Below, in pieces: positions 34,093 through 43,147 of a stretch of DNA of 64,000 nt; within the stretch, counting starts at the first letter, position 1; the number at the start of each line of letters is the position of its first letter. The position numbers and the translations under genes are program-made. Origin of the DNA: Chengkuizengella axinellae (GTDB lineage Bacteria > Bacillota > Bacilli > Paenibacillales > KCTC-33759); assembly GCF_030730905.1 (NCBI RefSeq), contig NZ_JAVAMP010000009.1:62001-126000 (forward strand), written 5' to 3'. Under the pieces are notes generated by a model. The model saw nothing but the letters and a program-made list of their open reading frames with translations, searched no databases and was not told the DNA's origin.

Positions 34093-34722
34093 TTAATTCT
34101 CGTTATTTTGAACAACATAAGTGCATTTATTCCCGCCTTTAGCAATACATTCTGTACGCTCTACATCGGTTTCCAATAACTTTTTAAATAAGGACAACTC
34201 ACAATCACAAGCCTGTTGATATTGGTCAGCTACTTGGGCAATAGGACAATTGTATTCCATTAAAACAAAATTGCCTTGTTCATCCAAATCACACTCTGCC
34301 ATATATCCTGTTTCTTTTTGAATTTCAACCAACTCTTCAACTTTTGTTTCTAATGTTTTTCCGTTCATTCTTTGATCATATTTTATAAAAAGTTTATTCT
34401 CTCTTCCTTCAAATAACTTATCCACTGCATCATTACCAAACTCACTTATCAACTCATCAAGAATATCCAGAGTCAATTTATGATAGTTTTTTGGAAATAA
34501 ATCATCGGCTTTTTTAGTTAATGAGTATATGTGAGTTGGTCTGCCCATCGATTTACGAACTAACTCTGAGGTAATCAATTTATCTCGATCTAACGTATTT
34601 AGATGTCTTCTTACGGCCATCTCAGTAATGCTCAATTGTTTAGCCATTTCACTGACACTTAAAGAGCCTTTTGTTTTTAACATTGTAAGTATTATTTTTC
34701 GAGTGGAAGCTTCTTGATTCAT
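34093..34722 (-). CDS. SufR-family HTH regulator with C-terminal cysteine cluster
   Basis: 209 aa. Residues 5-65 are a DeoR-like winged helix (TRKIILTMLKTKGSLSVSEM, TEMAVRRHLNTLDRDKLITS, then GRPTHIYSLT). The C-terminal domain holds Cys residues in YNCPIAQ, QACDCEL, TECIAKGG and NKCTYVV, a spacing like that of SufR-type regulators that bind an Fe-S cluster through this region. The targets are unknown. It is transcribed alone and ends with its own terminator. Confidence 0.8.
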   Translation of the reverse strand: MNQEASTRKIILTMLKTKGSLSVSEMAKQLSITEMAVRRHLNTLDRDKLITSELVRKSMGRPTHIYSLTKKADDLFPKNYHKLTLDILDELISEFGNDAVDKLFEGRENKLFIKYDQRMNGKTLETKVEELVEIQKETGYMAECDLDEQGNFVLMEYNCPIAQVADQYQQACDCELSLFKKLLETDVERTECIAKGGNKCTYVVQNNEN

Positions 34723-34827
34723 TATACATCACCCTTTACATATCCTCATTTTAACGCATTTATAAGAATAAGTAAATTAATAAACATATATGTATCATAA
34801 GTTAGGCAGAAAGAGAGCTGAGCGATA

Positions 34828-35256
34828 TCAGATGATCTCTTGCTTTAGATAATTCTTTACACTTTGTGAAAATTCAGCAAGAATATCCGGCAATTGTGAA
34901 AGCAAAGGAAAAATTTCACTTTGATCAAAATTAAAATACTCTTGTACTAATTTTTTTCTCATTTTTACTAAACTTAACAAAGGCTCTAACAAATGAGGTG
35001 GAAATACCTTTTCCCCATAAATAATTTCAATAATATCTTCGTAACTGCTTGCATCCCTCATCAAAAATCCATCAATGATATAACTACCGATATCTGTAAC
35101 AGACTCCAATGCTAAATGTAAAATCCGCTCCTGAGCCAAACCATTAATAACAGAAGGGGATTCTTTTTGATTTTCTATAGAGTCAGGAATCATTTCTACA
35201 AGCCGTTCGATAAATTCTAACCTTAAATTGATCTGATCTTGATTGACATAATACAT
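34828..35256 (-). CDS. YutE-like DUF86/HepT-fold protein
   Basis: 142 aa, all helical. ALESVTDIGSYIIDGFLMRD (about residues 50-70) and LSLVKMRKKLVQEYFNFDQSE (about 95-115) are DUF86/HepT signatures. HepT toxins need an R-x4-6-H-x-Y motif; here the His position is Gln (RKKLVQEY), so RNase or AMP-transfer-related toxin function is doubtful. No MntA-type nucleotidyltransferase antitoxin gene adjoins it. GGGAG precedes the ATG by 9 bases, and a 38-aa membrane protein gene lies 22 bases upstream. Confidence 0.78.
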   Translation of the reverse strand: MYYVNQDQINLRLEFIERLVEMIPDSIENQKESPSVINGLAQERILHLALESVTDIGSYIIDGFLMRDASSYEDIIEIIYGEKVFPPHLLEPLLSLVKMRKKLVQEYFNFDQSEIFPLLSQLPDILAEFSQSVKNYLKQEII

Positions 35257-35278
35257 ATCATTTTTCTCCCATTCTTTT

Positions 35279-35395
35279 TTACTTTCGTCTTTTTTTACTT
35301 TTCATTTTTGCCCAAGCTATAATAAAAATAAAAGTAAGAACAATCACCAATAATATTGTTAAAGCTTCCATGACATCTTTTAATTCCAACTTCAT
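35279..35395 (-). CDS. Small single-pass membrane protein
   Basis: 38 aa: a short head MKLELKDVMEA, one membrane segment (LTILLVIVLTFIFIIAWA) and a basic tail KMKSKKRRK. It ends 22 bases before the YutE-like gene on the same strand, so they are probably cotranscribed. GGAT lies close to the ATG; the TTG two codons later has better spacing and may be the true start. I do not assign it to a family. Confidence 0.6.
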   Translation of the reverse strand: MKLELKDVMEALTILLVIVLTFIFIIAWAKMKSKKRRK

Positions 35396-35440
35396 CATCC
35401 TTTTTTAAATAAAAATTAGAAAACAACTTTACAATTAGTT

Positions 35441-35574
35441 CACTTACTTGGGTTTCATTTGATCGGACTCCGCAAAAGTAATAGGATTATGCTTGTTTGA
35501 TTCGCTTCTTTGATTCACTTCACTCACTTGGGTATCATTTTGATCGTGCCCCGCAAAAGTAATAGGATAATGCT
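35441..35574. repeat. Direct repeat, two 53-54 bp copies 80 bp apart
   Basis: Copies at 35441-35493 and 35521-35574 share CACTYACTTGGGTWTCATTT, GATCG and CCGCAAAAGTAATAGGAT. They lie between the small membrane protein gene and the DHA2 exporter gene. No reading frame spans them. Their origin is unknown. Confidence 0.8.
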
Positions 35575-35582
35575 GCAAAGCT

Positions 35583-37058
35583 TCACTTCACTTTTGTGGG
35601 TACCTTAGGCATATATTTGACAAAAATAAAACTTAGTATTGCAAGTGCAAATACGATCAAGTAAACAGTATGTAATGAAAATGTTAATCCGTCCTGCAAC
35701 GCTTGCACTACATCACTAGACAGTTCTTTTCTCTTATCTGGGTCTAATATATTATTGGTTATATCAAGGTTGAGATCCATTTCTTTTGATATTTGAAGAT
35801 TTTCCAGATATTGAATCATTCTCATATTTATAATTCCACCAAATAATGAAGCACCTATCGTTGTACCCATCATTCTCATAAACATATTGGAGGCTGTCAC
35901 AACACCTCTATTTCGCCACTCCACACTGCTTTGAATAGCCACTGTAAAAATAGTGTTTGTGAGTCCCATACCGATCCCCACCAAAAAAGCACCAACACTA
36001 CCAAATACAACACCATTTTGTTGATTTAAAAACAGAAATAAACTTGAACCTAATATTAAAAATACCGTTCCTATCCATGCAATGTTTCGGAAACCGAATT
36101 TCATCATTGTTTTACTTGCTATCGTAGAGGCTATTGGCCAACCAATGGACATGACCGCTAATACAAACCCAGCTTCTTTAGGTGTTCTCTCCATCACACC
36201 TTGAACAAAGGTTGGTAAAAAATTAGATATACCCATTAATAGAATTCCCGTAATCAAAGAAACAACATTTGCAATGAGTATCACTCTATACTTCCAAATC
36301 CACATTGGCATAAGTGGGTCTTCCGCTCTTTTTTCCTGCATAATAAATAAAAGAAAAGCAAAACCTGCCATAAATAGCAGTATAAATATTGGACCTGACA
36401 GCCACGGCCATGTGACTCCACCTCGTAATAATACAGCCATCAAAGCACTTATAAATACAACCAAAAGGGTTGTCCCAACATAATCTATTTTGTGCTGCTT
36501 TTTATCAAATTCCTCTTTTAGAAAAACAAGTATGCCTAACAAAGCAATAATTCCTATAGGAAGATTAATCCAAAATACCCAAGACCAATCTACAAACTCC
36601 ACTAAAAAACCACCCAAGGTTGGCCCAATGATTGCAGAAAACCCCCAAACACTAGCCAAATAGCCTTGAATTTTCCCACGTTCCTCCAAGGAATAGATAT
36701 CTCCAACAATCGTCATTGCAATAGGTTGAACTGCACCTGCACCTAACCCTTGAATAAAGCGAAATATGATCAAATAAAACATACTTGGAGCAAATCCGCA
36801 TAATATAGAACCAACTAAGAATGTAATCACACCAAATGTAAAAACAGGTTTTCTTCCATACAAATCAGCAAGCTTTCCATAAATTGGAACGGTGACCGCT
36901 TGCATAAATAAGTATACGGAAAAAACCCAGCTATATAACGAAAAACCACCTAACTCTGCTGCGATGCTAGGCAAAGCTGTTGTAACAATTGTAGCCTCAA
37001 TCGCTGACATAAACATCGCGAGCATAATGGAGATTAGAATAAGTGGTCTATACTTCAT
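35583..37058 (-). CDS. DHA2-family multidrug exporter (14 TM)
   Basis: 491 aa, MFS drug:proton antiporter of the 14-segment DHA2 group. Visible motifs are D-like FMSAIEATIVTTALPSI in TM1 (motif D1), GKLADLYGRKPVFTFG (motif A), RFIQGLGAGAVQPIA (motif B), and GFSAIIGPTLGGFLVEF in TM5 (motif C, the antiporter signature). Substrates are unknown, with lipophilic cations or drugs likely. The start ATG overlaps the stop of the Dabb gene by 11 bases, so the pair is translationally coupled. Confidence 0.9.
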   Translation of the reverse strand: MKYRPLILISIMLAMFMSAIEATIVTTALPSIAAELGGFSLYSWVFSVYLFMQAVTVPIYGKLADLYGRKPVFTFGVITFLVGSILCGFAPSMFYLIIFRFIQGLGAGAVQPIAMTIVGDIYSLEERGKIQGYLASVWGFSAIIGPTLGGFLVEFVDWSWVFWINLPIGIIALLGILVFLKEEFDKKQHKIDYVGTTLLVVFISALMAVLLRGGVTWPWLSGPIFILLFMAGFAFLLFIMQEKRAEDPLMPMWIWKYRVILIANVVSLITGILLMGISNFLPTFVQGVMERTPKEAGFVLAVMSIGWPIASTIASKTMMKFGFRNIAWIGTVFLILGSSLFLFLNQQNGVVFGSVGAFLVGIGMGLTNTIFTVAIQSSVEWRNRGVVTASNMFMRMMGTTIGASLFGGIINMRMIQYLENLQISKEMDLNLDITNNILDPDKRKELSSDVVQALQDGLTFSLHTVYLIVFALAILSFIFVKYMPKVPTKVK

Positions 37059-37335
37059 AATCTACAGCGACAACAGATTCCTTCACTTGCGCAATATATT
37101 CTATAATTTCTTTATGTACTGGATGTACTTGATACTTATCAAGATCCTCCAATGAGTCAACCTCTACAATTAAAGACAAATCATAAGAACGTTCTGAACG
37201 AATAACATCCATTCCAACCTCCAGATGGTGTACTTCTGGAATTTTACCTTCCATACTCATCAAAACATCTTTTGTTTTCGCAATATTTTCTGGACTTCCA
37301 TCTTTTAATCTGAAAAACACGATATGTTTAATCAT
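37048..37335 (-). CDS. Dabb (stress-responsive A/B barrel) protein
   Basis: 95 aa. MIKHIVFFRLKDGSPENI and the IRSERSYDLSLIVEVDSLED region, followed by YQVHPVHKEIIEYI, are typical of the dimeric alpha/beta barrel Dabb domain. Members are often stress-induced and of unclear activity. It is the first gene of a two-gene operon with the DHA2 exporter, which overlaps its end. AAGGAG lies about 8 bases before the ATG. Confidence 0.88.
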   Translation of the reverse strand: MIKHIVFFRLKDGSPENIAKTKDVLMSMEGKIPEVHHLEVGMDVIRSERSYDLSLIVEVDSLEDLDKYQVHPVHKEIIEYIAQVKESVVAVDYEV

Positions 37336-37392
37336 ATATAATATCTCCTTCCTTTTTCGAATGATGTGTTCATTATTATATCAAAAATAAAA

Positions 37393-37427
37393 ACACCATT
37401 CATCCTTTTGTCCAAAGGGAATGGTGT
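37393..37427 (-). terminator. Terminator of the PrsA-like gene
   Basis: ACACCATTC and GAATGGTGT frame an inner CCTTT/AAAGG stem; on the minus strand TTTTTATTTTT follows. It lies 25 bases past the stop at 37452. Confidence 0.88.
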
Positions 37428-37451
37428 ATATTCTTTGATTAAAGTTCAGGT

Positions 37452-38453
37452 TTAGTTAAATAATACCTCGATATCTGATCCTGTTTTAGTTTCTTCAATC
37501 CATAACTGATATTCTTCACCTGTTTTTACTTTCGTTAATTCTTCTTTAATTTCTTCCTGTTTTTCCTCTAATGTTGCTTTACTTGCTTCTTTTTTATCGG
37601 TTACTTTAATAATATGATATCCAAAATCAGTTTGTACGATTTCACTAACTTCACCAACTGACAAGTTAAACGCTGCTTCATCAAATTCTGGTACCATCAT
37701 ACCTCTTCCAAAGAAACCTAAATCCCCACCATTCGCACCACTTCCTGGGTCGGTTGAATACGTCTTAGCAAGTTCTGCAAAATCTGCTCCATCATTGATT
37801 TGCTGTAATAAATCTTCAGCTTCTTCTAGAGTTTCCACTAAGATGTGAGATGCTTGCACTTGCTCTTCTTCTGTATAGTAAGCAAGATTTTCTTCATAAT
37901 AAGCTGCTACATCTTCCTCAGTCACTTCTACTTTGGACTCAAATAATTTTTCAATTTGAAGCTGGAATGGGATCATGTCTTCGACTAATTTTTCATAATC
38001 TTCCAAAGACATACCGTATTGCATTAAATAAGCCTCAACTTCTTCATCAGATCCAAATGAAGATTTAAAAAATTCAATTTCTTTCGTTACGCCATTAGCA
38101 ATGTCTTCTTCTGTAACCGCTAATCCTTCCTTCTCAAGTTCCTGTGACACTAAAGCTTCGTCAATCAACTGCTGAATCAATGCATCTGTAGATTCTTTAC
38201 CTAACTGTTGAACCATTAAGTCAAAAAGCTTGTCCTGACTAATTTCTTCTCCATTCACTGTTGCAACGATTTCAGAGTCTAAAGAAGATTGTTCCTCATT
38301 ACTCTCGTTAGATAATTCTGTATCTGTTGTATTGTTATCCTTATCAGCTGATGGGTTATTATCAAGTGCAGTCACCACTGCCAAAGCGATTAAACCAACA
38401 ATGAAAAGTGATATGATAATCCATATTTTTGAATTGTTCTTCGTTTGATTCAT
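37452..38453 (-). CDS. PrsA/SurA-like peptidyl-prolyl isomerase, membrane-anchored
   Basis: 333 aa. Residues 11-29 are an uncleaved-looking membrane anchor (IWIIISLFIVGLIALAVVTA) with no lipobox Cys, unlike classical PrsA. A Ser/Asp/Glu linker follows, then a SurA_N-type helical domain (ATVNGEEISQDKLFDLMVQQ onward, about 63-195), and a parvulin domain at about 198-290 (VQASHILVETLEEAEDLLQQ, DPGSGANGGDLGFFGRGMMV, FGYHIIKV). It would fold exported proteins at the outer face of the membrane. The calculated protein is strongly acidic. Confidence 0.88.
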   Translation of the reverse strand: MNQTKNNSKIWIIISLFIVGLIALAVVTALDNNPSADKDNNTTDTELSNESNEEQSSLDSEIVATVNGEEISQDKLFDLMVQQLGKESTDALIQQLIDEALVSQELEKEGLAVTEEDIANGVTKEIEFFKSSFGSDEEVEAYLMQYGMSLEDYEKLVEDMIPFQLQIEKLFESKVEVTEEDVAAYYEENLAYYTEEEQVQASHILVETLEEAEDLLQQINDGADFAELAKTYSTDPGSGANGGDLGFFGRGMMVPEFDEAAFNLSVGEVSEIVQTDFGYHIIKVTDKKEASKATLEEKQEEIKEELTKVKTGEEYQLWIEETKTGSDIEVLFN

Positions 38454-38555
38454 TCTAATGTTTCCTCCTAATAATTTTACATGTATTTTAGCACTTTAGT
38501 AACTATATCAGATTTCGCAGAGTTGGACATTAAAATAATATAAATGATTTGATTA

Positions 38556-38624
38556 CAATAGAGTTATTCTTATTCGCTCCACTTACACAAACCGCAAAAG
38601 TCCCTCTCGAGAACAACTCTATTG
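38556..38624. repeat. Inverted repeat enclosing a short spacer
   Basis: CAATAGAGTT and AACTCTATTG are perfect 10-bp complements 49 bases apart, between the PrsA-like and quinone oxidoreductase genes. It may fold in RNA as a terminator-like element. The spacer shares CACTTAC and CCGCAAAAGT with the direct repeat at 35441-35574. Confidence 0.5.
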
Positions 38625-38657
38625 TTTTGTATCTCATAGTAGTTTAATTCCTTCCTA

Positions 38658-39644
38658 TCAATCTCTTTTCCTAACTTCCAACAAAACTTTTCCAGTACTT
38701 CGTCTACTCTCTACCCACTGATGAGCTTCAACAGCTTCTTCCAACTTAAATCGTTTTCCAATCACAATTTCCAAACTACCATCTGCTATATATTTCATCA
38801 CTTGATTCGCAGTTTCTTTTAAGAGCTCTGGACGTTTGTTTCTAGTAGTTCCTAAACTAAATCCAAGCACAGAACGACAGCTAGAATGAAGATCTTGCGT
38901 TTTAAAGTTCCCTATTTCTCCACTAGAATTCCCAAAATGAACTATGCGCCCATAATAAGCTAGGCACTCCAAACTTTTTTCTGTTACTTTTCCAGAGATA
39001 GAGTCTAATATGACATCTGCTCCCTCACCATTTGTTAACTCTCTTACTTTATTAGCAAAATCCTCTTCTTCATGACAAATCACATGATCTGCACCTGCTC
39101 TTTTAGCAATCTCCATCTTATTATAACTTCCTACCATTCCAATTACTTGTTTAGCACCTAAGATCTTAGCCAACTGAATTGCAGTGGTCCCTATTCCACC
39201 CGCCGCAGCATGTATTAAAACAGTTTCACCTTCTCTTAGTCTAGCTACATCTGCTAAGAGTTTATAAGACGTAAAGGAAACGATTGGACAAGCTGCTGCT
39301 GTGTGAAAATCTACATTATCAGGAATCGCAAACGTAAGATTACCATCTGCAGCTACATATTCTGCGTAAGATCCCTTTTTAGGAAAAGCAATTACACGTT
39401 GTCCTACTTTTAGATGCTTAACATCCGTACCAACCTGCTCAATGACTCCTGCTGCATCTAAACCAGGAATAAAAGGAAGATCCCCCTTTCCCTTTCTACC
39501 ATATCTAGCTTTTATATCCGCAAAATTAACACTTGTAGCTTCTACTCGTATCAAAACTTGCTTAGAATGAATCGTTGGAGTCTCTAAATCTATGTATTTC
39601 ATGGTTTCAGGTAAACCATATTCAGATACTATAATTGCTTTCAC
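38658..39644 (-). CDS. NADPH:quinone oxidoreductase (Qor-type MDR)
   Basis: 328 aa, medium-chain dehydrogenase/reductase without the catalytic or structural Zn cysteines. The GroES-like N-terminal domain (VRLE-type VLIRVEATSVNFADIKAR and FIPGLDAAGVIEQVG) is followed by the Rossmann nucleotide site LIHAAAGGIGTTAIQLAK near 150. The AA-x-G-x2-G form and a following basic residue favour NADPH. Likely a soluble one- or two-electron quinone reductase. The start is GTG with AAAGGGGG 8 bases before it. Confidence 0.88.
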   Translation of the reverse strand: MKAIIVSEYGLPETMKYIDLETPTIHSKQVLIRVEATSVNFADIKARYGRKGKGDLPFIPGLDAAGVIEQVGTDVKHLKVGQRVIAFPKKGSYAEYVAADGNLTFAIPDNVDFHTAAACPIVSFTSYKLLADVARLREGETVLIHAAAGGIGTTAIQLAKILGAKQVIGMVGSYNKMEIAKRAGADHVICHEEEDFANKVRELTNGEGADVILDSISGKVTEKSLECLAYYGRIVHFGNSSGEIGNFKTQDLHSSCRSVLGFSLGTTRNKRPELLKETANQVMKYIADGSLEIVIGKRFKLEEAVEAHQWVESRRSTGKVLLEVRKRD

Positions 39645-39879
39645 AATAGTTTCCCCCTTTATGTTTGCCTTTCCATATTAAACCATAAAACACAATTTGA
39701 ATAAACTATGAACCATTTTCACTCTGATTCATAACATAATGTCAGCAAAGGACATACAATGTTATAACAAAACTCCTAGAAAAGTAATTCAAAGGTAACC
39801 GAATAATATTGGGTCCCCGAAAATAAAAACTTGTCTCACATTATTGAGTACCTTGAGGAGTGAAGTAAAAAGAAAGTAG

Positions 39880-40422
39880 ATGAAGAAATTGAAGAATAAC
39901 TGTGAAAAACAAAATGTAGATATGCAGGCACTACCAGCTAATTCTGGTTCCATTGAAACGATTGTGCCTGCGATTATATGCCCTGAACAGGTATTCAACT
40001 TAGAAGTGAATACTATATTAAACGCTGTAGATCCACCTGCAGATGCGGTTGTAACGCTTGATTCCTTAGATTTTCAGTTAACAACAGATACAAATACAAT
40101 CATCTTAGATTTAGTACCAGGTCCAGAGGTTCCACTAGGAACAACATCTATTAATATTGCTCCTGACCAAAAAGCAGCAACGATTATTTTTGATGAGGCT
40201 ATTGCTCAAAATGAAGTTGTTTCATTTTTGCCCATTGTTACTGTGATCATGCAAGCCGATGACCCTCAACCGCCATGTCGAGAAGTCATTATCGAAACTG
40301 AAGCCAGAGGTTTTATCAGTAGGTCAAATTTTGAAGGTGATTATGCAATAACCCTATTCAACCGCACAACTATTTTTAGAAAAACTCATTTTTGCTGTAG
40401 AAAAAAGTTTTTCAAGAAATAA
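39880..40422 (+). CDS. Unknown 180-aa protein
   Basis: I do not recognise this protein. It has no signal peptide or membrane segment. The central part (about residues 30-145) is beta-rich, with alternating hydrophobics and Pro/Thr turns (ICPEQVFNLEVNTILNAVDP, LDLVPGPEVPLGTTSINIAP, VSFLPIVTVIMQADDPQPPC). The C terminus is basic with Cys (KTHFCCRKKFFKK). The Cys content and beta-rich make-up resemble some spore-surface proteins, but this is only an impression. It has no strong ribosome binding site; its stop overlaps a terminator. Confidence 0.55.
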   Translation: MKKLKNNCEKQNVDMQALPANSGSIETIVPAIICPEQVFNLEVNTILNAVDPPADAVVTLDSLDFQLTTDTNTIILDLVPGPEVPLGTTSINIAPDQKAATIIFDEAIAQNEVVSFLPIVTVIMQADDPQPPCREVIIETEARGFISRSNFEGDYAITLFNRTTIFRKTHFCCRKKFFKK

Positions 40423-40445
40423 AAACTCGCCAAGTGGCGAGTTTT
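40422..40445 (+). terminator. Terminator after the unknown 180-aa gene
   Basis: AAAACTCGCC and GGCGAGTTTT form a perfect 10-bp stem with a 4-base loop. It starts at the stop codon and can work on both strands, also serving the convergent M3 peptidase gene. Confidence 0.88.
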
Positions 40446-40478
40446 GTTTATATTGGGGAAATGATCCGATGAAATTCA

Positions 40479-42173
40479 TTACAATGCTGTATCATCGATA
40501 TTGTTTAACCATAACTCAATTTCATTAATTACAGATTGAACCGTTCCTTCCTCAAATGGTGAGCTTAATTTAGCTTCTTTGACCAGCTCCAAAAATGGTT
40601 TACTCCCCCCTATTTTACATAAATGAGTGTAATCCTCCCAAGCTTGATCCCTGTCTTCGTTCATCTTTTTCCAAAATTGAAATGCACAGATTAACGCCAA
40701 GGTATAATCAATATAATAAAACGGAACTTCAAAGATGTGACCTTGTTGATACCAAAAGCCGCCTTGTTCCAAATATTCATTGCCATCATAATCACGATGA
40801 GGTAAATATTTTTTCTCTATTTCTCTCCACATTAATTTTCGCTCTTTAGGCGTTGCTTCTGGATGCTCATAAACGAAATGTTGAAACTCATCCACTGCTA
40901 CACCATAAGGGATGAACATCGTATCTTTACTTAAATGAGAGAACTTGTATTTATCCGTATCTCCTTGGAAAAACAACTCCATCCAAGGCCAAGCAAAAAA
41001 CTCCATACTCATAGAATGAATCTCACAAGCTTCATAGGTTGGCCAAGTATATTCAGGGTTTTCAAAGTGACGGCTGCTATACACTTGGAAGGCATGCCCT
41101 GCTTCATGTGTTAATACATCAACATCTCCAGATGTACCATTAAAATTAGCAAAAATATAAGGTGATTTATAGTTAGGCAAAAATGAACAATAACCACCAG
41201 CCATTTTCCCGTCTCTTGATAATAGGTCCATGAGCTCTCCGTTCTTCATAAAACAGTAAAATTCATCCGTTTCCTTGGATAATTGTTCATACATTGTCTG
41301 TCCATTAGCCACGATCCAATCAGGATCTCCTTTTGGTTTTGCATTCCCTGATTTGAAATCATAATTCTCATCATAATATTTTAGATTGTCTAAGCCTAAT
41401 CTTTCCTGCTGACGTTTTTTTAATTGAGTAGCAATAGGGACGATATATTGATGTACTTGATCTCTAAATGCAGCAACCTGCTCGGCACCATATTCTGTTC
41501 GTTTCAAACGAGCATAACTTAACTCTACAAAATTGTTATACCCTAGTTTTTTTGCAATTTTTGTTCTTATGCTAACTAGGTTATCATAGAGCTGATCTAA
41601 CTCTGCTTCGTTTTCTGAAAAAAATGTATATTTAGCTTCATTTGCTCTTTTTCTCGTTTCACGATCATCGGATTGCGTAAAAGGAAATAATTGAGCTAAA
41701 GTATATGTTTTACCATCAAAATTAATTTCAGCGCTTGCAATGAGTTCAGAATATCTTGAGGAAAATTTATTTTCCTGCTGCAAGTCTTCAACAATTTCAG
41801 GAGACATGGTTTTAATTTCTAGTTCAGCTAAATCAAATAAATGGCTTCCCCACTTCTTATCTAGTTCGTCACGATATTTCGACTCGATCAAAGCTTTATA
41901 AAACTTTGAAAACAGCTCATTGAATACAGGCATTGCCTCATCCATATATTCCTGTTCTGATTTATAATACTGATCTTTAGTGTTTATTGAATGACGAATA
42001 CTTGCAATGTGAAACATGGTATAAACATCATTATAAATCGTATAGATCGCTTTCATCGCAGCATTTTGTTCATCCGCTGAATTTGAACCCGTAAATTGCA
42101 TTAGTACCTTCTCAAATTGAGAAGAGATCTCCTCCATATTAGGTCGTGTATACGTAAATTCTGAAAATTTCAT
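40479..42173 (-). CDS. M3-family oligoendopeptidase (PepF-like)
   Basis: 564 aa, zinc metallopeptidase cleaving oligopeptides in the cytoplasm. The active site HEAGHAFQ (HExxH, about residues 356-363) follows GTSGDVDVLT, and the third Zn-ligand Glu lies downstream in TYEACEIHSMSMEF. The C-terminal GGFWYQQGHIFEVPFYYIDY is the family's substrate-binding region. The length is typical of the M3 clade named oligoendopeptidase F-related. AGGAAG precedes the ATG. Confidence 0.93.
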   Translation of the reverse strand: MKFSEFTYTRPNMEEISSQFEKVLMQFTGSNSADEQNAAMKAIYTIYNDVYTMFHIASIRHSINTKDQYYKSEQEYMDEAMPVFNELFSKFYKALIESKYRDELDKKWGSHLFDLAELEIKTMSPEIVEDLQQENKFSSRYSELIASAEINFDGKTYTLAQLFPFTQSDDRETRKRANEAKYTFFSENEAELDQLYDNLVSIRTKIAKKLGYNNFVELSYARLKRTEYGAEQVAAFRDQVHQYIVPIATQLKKRQQERLGLDNLKYYDENYDFKSGNAKPKGDPDWIVANGQTMYEQLSKETDEFYCFMKNGELMDLLSRDGKMAGGYCSFLPNYKSPYIFANFNGTSGDVDVLTHEAGHAFQVYSSRHFENPEYTWPTYEACEIHSMSMEFFAWPWMELFFQGDTDKYKFSHLSKDTMFIPYGVAVDEFQHFVYEHPEATPKERKLMWREIEKKYLPHRDYDGNEYLEQGGFWYQQGHIFEVPFYYIDYTLALICAFQFWKKMNEDRDQAWEDYTHLCKIGGSKPFLELVKEAKLSSPFEEGTVQSVINEIELWLNNIDDTAL

Positions 42174-42247
42174 TCTGTCTCTTCCTTTCCATAACTCTAT
42201 AACGATTTGAGTTATTATGAACTGAATCAGTCCAATTCATTATGATT

Positions 42248-42724
42248 TTAACGATGAATCAATCCACCAGTATAATTTAATTGATAGATTTCTAAGTCCG
42301 ATTGTAATATCTTCTCTATACCTGTGAATCTTTCAATGTCACCTTCGTGTTTGTCAGTGTATGTATACTCTTCTTCGTAAAATTCATTAGGTCCGCGAAA
42401 CGGGTTTCTTTCAGATATTTGTCGCATTGCTTTTTTATGAAACTTTGGAAAAAATTCTAGGGTTTCCTGATCCAGTTCAATCGTAGTCCCACCAGCGTAA
42501 CTCATAGACCAAATAGGTTTACCTTTAAAGTATACTATTTCTTGCCCAACAAAAAAATGACTGCCGTAATAAATATCTCGATACAAATAATCTCCTTGTT
42601 CATATTCAAGTTGATGTGAACCTTCTAAAAGAGCTGATGTGGAAAACTGTCCCGTCCCTGAAGCATAGGTTTCTTTTTTTGCTTTAACTAAAAAGATGAG
42701 CAAATCATTATTATTCATTTCCAT
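42248..42724 (-). CDS. DUF5680 domain protein
   Basis: 158 aa. The segments NNDLLIFLVKAKKETYASGT, YEQGDYLYRDIYYGSHFFVG and FKGKPIWSMSYAGGT are typical of DUF5680, a small cytoplasmic domain of unknown function often found fused to or near HTH regulators. It overlaps the upstream YCII-like gene by 14 bases and so is probably coupled to it. AGGAG is 8 bases before the ATG. Confidence 0.75.
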   Translation of the reverse strand: MEMNNNDLLIFLVKAKKETYASGTGQFSTSALLEGSHQLEYEQGDYLYRDIYYGSHFFVGQEIVYFKGKPIWSMSYAGGTTIELDQETLEFFPKFHKKAMRQISERNPFRGPNEFYEEEYTYTDKHEGDIERFTGIEKILQSDLEIYQLNYTGGLIHR

Positions 42725-43058
42725 TGTACATTCTCCTAACCTTATTTATATTGTTCATTGTTTGAGGAGTGTCCACTAACCAATTGTTATCCTTATTAGC
42801 TTCAATCCATTCATATATTTCATAAGAGGCATAATATCTGTCTCTTACAAATGGATCGTTATTAACCATTTTTATTGTTTCTTCCTTTTCGTGACATACT
42901 AAAATCATCATAGCTTTGTTATCATCCTTAAAAGGTCCACATAATTGAAGATTTCCACTACGTTTTAATTTACGAAGATACTCAACGTGTTGAAATAACA
43001 ACTTTTTATTTAACGTTCCTCTTTGTTTATCATTTAAAATCACCACAAACTTTTTCAC
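42711..43058 (-). CDS. YCII-related protein
   Basis: 115 aa. MKKFVVILNDKQRGTL at the start, then HVEYLRKLKRSGNLQLCGPF, and NDPFVRDRYYASYEIYEW near residue 75-92 match the YciI-like ferredoxin-fold family. The conserved His and Asp positions of the proposed active site are present. Its biochemical role is unknown. It is the first gene of a two-gene operon with the DUF5680 gene. Confidence 0.85.
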   Translation of the reverse strand: MKKFVVILNDKQRGTLNKKLLFQHVEYLRKLKRSGNLQLCGPFKDDNKAMMILVCHEKEETIKMVNNDPFVRDRYYASYEIYEWIEANKDNNWLVDTPQTMNNINKVRRMYNGNE

Positions 43059-43147
43059 TTGGTTTCCTCCATTTATAAATGATTGAGCAGATCCTAATTC
43101 TATACATCATATTGAGCAATCAAATTTATTAAATAGACTACAATCAA

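Noticed and set aside
34828-35395. A HepT-MntA toxin-antitoxin system
   Set aside because: The active-site His is Gln and no nucleotidyltransferase gene is adjacent.
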